A stretch of DNA of 8,758 nucleotides from the NCBI GenBank assembly GCA_014380205.1, contig JACMKH010000227.1:1-8758 (forward strand). Direction: 5' to 3'. Every line of letters starts with the position of its first letter. Position 1 is the stretch's first letter. Positions 5,757-8,758 of the stretch are shown piece by piece. A model generated the notes under the pieces. That model worked only from the letters and a program-made list of their open reading frames with translations. It was not told the DNA's origin and did no database searches. The translations under genes were made by a program, and so were the position numbers. The DNA comes from Sphingomonadaceae bacterium (GTDB taxonomy: Bacteria > Pseudomonadota > Alphaproteobacteria > Sphingomonadales > Sphingomonadaceae).

Positions 5757-7151
5757 TCATCGGCGAGGGCGTCCCTTGAGCTTCGCCTTCTTGATCAGGT
5801 CGCCGTACTGGTGCGCCATCAGATGACCCTGGATCTGGCCGACCGTGTCGATCGTGACGTTGACGACGATGAGCAGGCTGGTGCCGCCGAGCACGAACGC
5901 CATGATCCCCGATTGCGTCGCGATGATCTCGGGAATCATGCAGATCAGCGTGAGATAGGCCGCGCCGACCACGGTGATCCGCGTCAGCACGTAATCGAGA
6001 TATTTCTCGGTGTTCTTGCCCGGGCGGATGCCGGGGACGAAGCCGCCGTAGCGCTTGAGATTCTCCGCCGTCTCCTCGGGATTGAACACCACCGCGGTGT
6101 AGAAGAAGCAGAAGAAGATGATCAGCGCGGCGTAGAGCAGCAGGTAGAGCGATCCGCCGCGCTGGAGCGCCGCGGTAATCGTCAGCAAGAGGTCGTTGCC
6201 CGTCGCCGGTGCCCCGTCGAGCCCGACCCCGCCGCCCATGAACTGCGCCACCGTGAGCGGCATCAGCAGCAGCGACGAGGCGAAGATCGGCGGGATCACG
6301 CCCGCGGTGTTGATCTTGAGCGGCAGGTGCGACTTTTCGGCCTGCATCCCGCCGCGCGCCTGCGCGCGCTTGGGATATTGGATGAGCACGCGGCGCTGCG
6401 CGCGCTCCATGAAGCAGATCCCAAAGATCAGGCCGAGGATGAGCAGCAGATAGCCGAAGATCGCCGGGATCGAGAGCGCGCCGGTTTGCCCTTGGGCGAA
6501 CAGCTGGGCGAACTCGAGCGGCATCTGCGCGACGATCCCCGCCATGATGATCAGCGAGACCCCGTTGCCGACACCGCGCGCGGTGATCTGCTCGCCCAGC
6601 CACATCAGGAACATCGTGCCGCCGATCAGGCTGACCACCGCGCCGATGCGGAACAGCGCGACATTGTCGCTGACCAGCACCTGGACGCCCTGCGAGGTCG
6701 ACAGCGTCTCGAGCCCCACCGCGAGGAAATAGCCCTGGATCGCGGTGAGGAAGACCGTGCCGTAGCGCGTGTACTGGTTGAGCTTCTTGCGCCCGCTCTC
6801 GCCTTCCTTCTTGATCGCGGCGAGCGTCGGCGACAGCGCCGCGGCCATCTGCACGACGATCGAGGCGGTGATGTAGGGCATCACGCCGAGCGCGATGAGG
6901 CTCATCCGCTCGAGGCTGCCGCCCGCGAAGGTATTGAAGATGTTGAGGATGCCGCCGCCGCCCGTGTTCTGCTGGGTGATGTCGACGACCTGCTGGAGCG
7001 CGACCGGATCGATCCCGGGCAGCGGCACGAAGCTCAGCAGTCGAAAGATGATCAGCGCGCCGAGCGTGAACCAGATGCGCTGCTTGAGCTCGGTCGCCTG
7101 CGCGAAGTTGCTCAGGCTGAGCCCGGCGGCGAAATTGGCGGAAGTGGCCAT
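5757..7151 (-). CDS. secY: SecY, protein-translocation channel subunit
   Basis: The product is 464 aa, slightly longer than E. coli SecY (443). It is the pore-forming subunit of the SecYEG translocon in the inner membrane. Ten hydrophobic segments can be followed, roughly at residues 25-45, 85-105, 131-148, 168-187, 198-218, 229-248, 284-304, 336-356, 388-409 and 415-433. Family marks are GVMPYITASIVVQMAAALSP (89-108, helix 2 region), KKEGESGRKK (114-123), GNGVSLIIMAGI (195-206), NTAGVIPPIFA (281-291), FNPEETAENLKRYGGFVPGI (356-375) and RPGKNTEKYL (376-385), the last two being cytoplasmic-loop contacts for ribosome and SecA. The ATG at 7151 has AAGGA 4 nt upstream; the TTG seven codons earlier is unlikely. 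The gene sits between rplO (113-nt gap) and adk. Confidence 0.97.
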   Translation of the reverse strand: MATSANFAAGLSLSNFAQATELKQRIWFTLGALIIFRLLSFVPLPGIDPVALQQVVDITQQNTGGGGILNIFNTFAGGSLERMSLIALGVMPYITASIVVQMAAALSPTLAAIKKEGESGRKKLNQYTRYGTVFLTAIQGYFLAVGLETLSTSQGVQVLVSDNVALFRIGAVVSLIGGTMFLMWLGEQITARGVGNGVSLIIMAGIVAQMPLEFAQLFAQGQTGALSIPAIFGYLLLILGLIFGICFMERAQRRVLIQYPKRAQARGGMQAEKSHLPLKINTAGVIPPIFASSLLLMPLTVAQFMGGGVGLDGAPATGNDLLLTITAALQRGGSLYLLLYAALIIFFCFFYTAVVFNPEETAENLKRYGGFVPGIRPGKNTEKYLDYVLTRITVVGAAYLTLICMIPEIIATQSGIMAFVLGGTSLLIVVNVTIDTVGQIQGHLMAHQYGDLIKKAKLKGRPRR

Positions 7152-7214
7152 GAAATCCTTGCGAGCCCCCAAAACATCGGCGGCGGACCGCGATCGCTCG
7201 CCTCCGCCGCCCGC

Positions 7215-7243
7215 TATCTAGTCACCGCCGCGCGCTTGTCCAA
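7215..7243 (-). promoter_or_regulatory. secY: Candidate internal promoter for secY-adk (TTGGAC / TAGATA, 17-bp spacer)
   Basis: In the 113-bp rplO-secY gap, the minus strand carries TTGGAC (7238-7243) and, 17 bp later, TAGATA (7215-7220), about 63 nt before the secY ATG. The wider CTAGATAGC resembles the GCTANAWC -10 pattern of Caulobacter housekeeping promoters. The geometry is good but both boxes are imperfect. A separate start here could tune SecY and adenylate kinase apart from the ribosomal proteins. Confidence 0.4.
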
Positions 7244-7264
7244 GTCCGCGGCGGGAAAGGCGGC

Positions 7265-7855
7265 TCAGACTTCCGCCTCGGGCGGCGGGACGGGATCGGC
7301 CTTGGCCGGCTTCGCCTTGCCTTCGGCCTTCTTCTCGACCTTGGCGGGCGCCGCCTTGCCCTCGGGCTTCTTCTCGCCCTTGGCGCGGCGCTCGCGCGGC
7401 GCGATGATCTCGACCGAGCCGCCCGCCTTCTCGACCGCCTCGACCGCGCCCTTCGAGGCGCCGGCGACCTTGAAGCCGAGCTTGGCGTTGAGCTCGCCCT
7501 TGCCGAGCAGGCGCACGCCGTCCTTGCCGCCGCGCGCGAGGCCCGCGGCCTTGAGCGCGACATGGTCGATAGCGCCCTTGGCATCGAGCTTGCCTGCGTC
7601 GATCACACGCTGGACCGCGCCCAGGTTGACCTCGGCATAATCCTTGGCGAACTTGTTGTTGAAGCCGCGCTTGGGGAGCCGCATGTGGAGCGGCATCTGG
7701 CCGCCCTCGAAGCCCTTGATCGCGACGCCCGAACGGCTCTTCTGGCCCTTCTGGCCGCGCCCGCCGGTCTTGCCCTTGCCCGATCCGATGCCGCGCGCGA
7801 CGCGCGTGCGCTCGGTCCGCGCGCCGGGATTGTCGTGAAGGTCGTTGATGTTCAT
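7265..7855 (-). CDS. rplO: Ribosomal protein L15 with a long basic C-terminal tail
   Basis: The product is 196 aa; L15 is usually near 145-165 aa. L15 is a late-assembling 50S protein bound to 23S rRNA. The conserved N-terminus includes [12 protein letters not shown], the glycine/lysine-rich [20 protein letters not shown] (21-40), [20 protein letters not shown] (48-67) and the later globular part ending around SVEIIAP (147-153). Residues 154-196 form an extra tail rich in lysine, alanine, proline and glutamate. It contains two copies of a 13-residue unit (161-173 and 174-186) and an acidic end, [10 protein letters not shown]. The tail is probably disordered and may contact rRNA near the subunit surface; that is inference. 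The ATG at 7855 fits the family start, but the upstream Shine-Dalgarno is weak (AGCGAG, 5 nt away). A 192-bp repeat-bearing spacer separates it from rpmD. Confidence 0.96.
   Translation of the reverse strand: MNINDLHDNPGARTERTRVARGIGSGKGKTGGRGQKGQKSRSGVAIKGFEGGQMPLHMRLPKRGFNNKFAKDYAEVNLGAVQRVIDAGKLDAKGAIDHVALKAAGLARGGKDGVRLLGKGELNAKLGFKVAGASKGAVEAVEKAGGSVEIIAPRERRAKGEKKPEGKAAPAKVEKKAEGKAKPAKADPVPPPEAEV
7298..7375 (-). repeat. Tandem 39-bp duplication inside rplO
   Basis: Two adjacent 39-bp units, 7298-7336 and 7337-7375, match at 33 of 39 positions by my count. In the rplO frame they encode [13 protein letters not shown] then [13 protein letters not shown]. Because 39 is a multiple of 3, the duplication lengthens the L15 tail without a frameshift. 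Several of the differences are silent (for example the glutamate and alanine third positions), which suggests the copies are not brand new. Confidence 0.8.
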
Positions 7856-7883
7856 TGCACTCGCTTTCGCTCTGTTCGCGCCT

Positions 7884-8039
7884 CCTCTCCCCTTGGGGAG
7901 AGGAACGAGACTTAGTCTCGGCGCAGCCGAGGCTTAGTCGCAGTGGAGAGGGTCTTTCGGCTAGACGTTCCGCTCCAGGCCCTCACCCTCCCACCGCCGG
8001 ACGGCGGCGGGCCCCTCCCTCTCCCCCAAGGGGAGAGGG
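7884..8039. repeat. Hairpin-rich intergenic element with inverted terminal arms (between rpmD and rplO)
   Basis: The left arm (7884-7903) is CCTCTCCCC-TT-GGGGAGAGG. The right arm (8017-8039) is CCCTCTCCCC-CAA-GGGGAGAGGG. Each is self-complementary, and they are inverted copies of each other apart from one extra base. Between them lie CGAGAC-TTA-GTCTCG (7906-7920), CTCGGC-GCA-GCCGAG (7917-7931), a second CTTAGTC (7911-7917 and 7933-7939), and CCGCC-GGAC-GGCGG (7994-8007). There is no open frame of interest. It resembles the CT/GA-rich dispersed intergenic repeats I associate with sphingomonad and Caulobacter genomes, or a small non-autonomous palindromic element; copy number cannot be judged from one window. 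It lies within the spc operon and would be transcribed toward rplO. Confidence 0.7.
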
Positions 8040-8047
8040 GTTTCGGT

Positions 8048-8224
8048 TTACTCCTCCACGCTCACCATATGACGCACCTTGCGGATCATACCGCGCACGG
8101 CGGGCGTGTCCTCGAGCTCGACGGTCCGGTGCATCTTGTTGAGCCCGAGCCCGACGAGCGTCGCGCGCTGGATCGCGGGGCGGCGGATGGGAGAGCCGGT
8201 CTGTGTCACTTTGATCTTGGCCAT
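8048..8224 (-). CDS. rpmD: Ribosomal protein L30
   Basis: The product is 58 aa, the normal size of bacterial L30, a small 50S protein bound to 23S rRNA. It begins [16 protein letters not shown] and contains [20 protein letters not shown] (22-41) and [12 protein letters not shown] (43-54), all typical of L30. The ATG at 8224 has GGAG about 8 nt upstream. A GTG three codons earlier (8233), overlapping the rpsE stop as GTGA, would have no usable ribosome-binding site and does not fit the family start. The gene follows rpsE with 5 nt between stop and start, as usual in the spc operon, but the next gene, rplO, is unusually distant. Confidence 0.96.
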   Translation of the reverse strand: MAKIKVTQTGSPIRRPAIQRATLVGLGLNKMHRTVELEDTPAVRGMIRKVRHMVSVEE

Positions 8225-8229
8225 GTCGC

Positions 8230-8758
8230 TCACTCCACCAGCGCCTCGGCCTCGGCCGAGGCCTCCTCGACCGGAGCCCCCGGCTTGCGCATCAGATCGG
8301 CGATTTTCTTGCCGCGCCGCGCCGCGACCGACTTGGGGCTGGTCTGGTCGTCGAGCGCCGCGAAGGTCGCGCGGATCATGTTGTAGGGGTTCGACGTGCC
8401 GATCGACTTGGTGACGACATCGGCGACGCCGAGGCTCTCGAACACCGCGCGCATCGGGCCGCCCGCGATGATGCCGGTGCCCGCGGGGGCCGAGCGGATG
8501 TGGACGCGGCCCGCACCGTAGCGGCCGGTGCCGTCGTGGTGGAGCGTACGGCTGTCTTTCAGCGGCACCCGGATCAGGCTGCGCTTGGCCTGTTCGGTGG
8601 CCTTGCGGATCGCCTCGGGCACTTCTTTCGCTTTGCCCTTGCCGAAGCCGACGCGACCGCGCTGGTCACCGACGACGACGAGTGCGGCGAAGCCGAAGCG
8701 CTTGCCACCCTTGACGGTCTTCGAGACGCGGTTGATCGCGACCAGACGGTCGGCGAAC
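8230..8758 (-). CDS. rpsE: Ribosomal protein S5 (5' end outside the window)
   Basis: The frame is open to the window edge; 175 residues are visible, so only the first part of the protein (likely a few dozen residues) is missing. S5 is a 30S protein near the mRNA entry region, with a role in decoding fidelity. Visible blocks are [18 protein letters not shown] at the edge, then [71 protein letters not shown] and [11 protein letters not shown]. The KGG-K-F stretch and the GIIAGGPMR loop are standard S5 features. The C-terminus carries an acidic, alanine-rich end ([15 protein letters not shown]), longer than in E. coli as far as I recall. The visible frame has no break. It is the promoter-proximal gene of the spc part seen here. 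Confidence 0.97.
   Translation of the reverse strand, partial: FADRLVAINRVSKTVKGGKRFGFAALVVVGDQRGRVGFGKGKAKEVPEAIRKATEQAKRSLIRVPLKDSRTLHHDGTGRYGAGRVHIRSAPAGTGIIAGGPMRAVFESLGVADVVTKSIGTSNPYNMIRATFAALDDQTSPKSVAARRGKKIADLMRKPGAPVEEASAEAEALVE

Noticed and set aside
7152..7172. TTG start of secY at 7172 (and likewise TTG of adk at 5694)
   Set aside because: Both ATG starts (7151 and 5679) fit the family N-termini, and the secY ATG has a clear Shine-Dalgarno sequence.
5811..7640. 609-codon open frame on the plus strand opposite secY and rplO
   Set aside because: It is highly charged, low-complexity sequence with no recognisable domain, lying exactly antisense to two certain genes; open antisense frames are expected from GC-rich codon bias.
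7884..8039. CRISPR array or insertion sequence in the rpmD-rplO spacer
   Set aside because: There are no regularly spaced direct repeats with unique spacers and no transposase frame; no flanking target-site duplication was recognised.
8225..8233. GTG start of rpmD overlapping the rpsE stop
   Set aside because: The GGAG lies immediately against this GTG, too close to serve it, but is about 8 nt from the ATG at 8224, which also matches the L30 N-terminus.

Overview
The window looks like chromosomal DNA from a GC-rich alphaproteobacterium, most probably a sphingomonad. The evidence is the rpsE-rpmD-rplO-secY-adk order, the character of the ribosomal proteins, and a homologue of LigM, the tetrahydrofolate-dependent aryl O-demethylase known from Sphingobium. 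No rRNA, tRNA, CRISPR array, phage gene or transposase gene was seen. Nearly all the DNA is coding, and no gap without a gene exceeds 300 bases.

Layout: (1) 1-205, plus strand: the C-terminal end of an AstE/aspartoacylase-family metallo-deacylase. (2) 217-3411, minus strand: a tightly packed set read gdhA, a DUF3052-like gene, a RimB-like retropepsin-fold protease, then rimK. Two of its three junctions are 4-bp GTGA/ATGA overlaps and the third is a 47-bp gap containing a perfect hairpin. (3) 3412-3594: a divergent promoter region. (4) 3595-5010, plus strand: the LigM-like gene. (5) 5020-8758, minus strand: the distal spc ribosomal operon, read rpsE (5' end outside the window), rpmD, rplO, secY, adk. 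The adk gene meets the LigM-like gene tail to tail only 9 nt apart, so rpsM, the usual next gene, is absent here.

How the genes fit together: the gdhA-rimK set joins glutamate synthesis (GdhA) to a glutamate ligase (RimK) that in E. coli adds glutamates to ribosomal protein S6. A RimB-like protease and a nearby AstE-like deacylase could trim or recycle such additions. This is the closest thing to a 'system' in the window. Its components are known families, and the functional link is inference. The spc genes make 50S/30S proteins, the Sec translocon channel and adenylate kinase.

The least ordinary sequence is a 192-bp spacer between rpmD and rplO. It is filled with a hairpin-rich element bounded by near-identical inverted CT/GA-rich arms, where adjoining ribosomal genes normally lie almost end to end. 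Other points are a 39-bp tandem duplication encoding a basic tail on L15, two perfect 9-bp direct repeats in the adk leader, and a hairpin that may bridge a distant Shine-Dalgarno sequence to the start codon of the protease gene.
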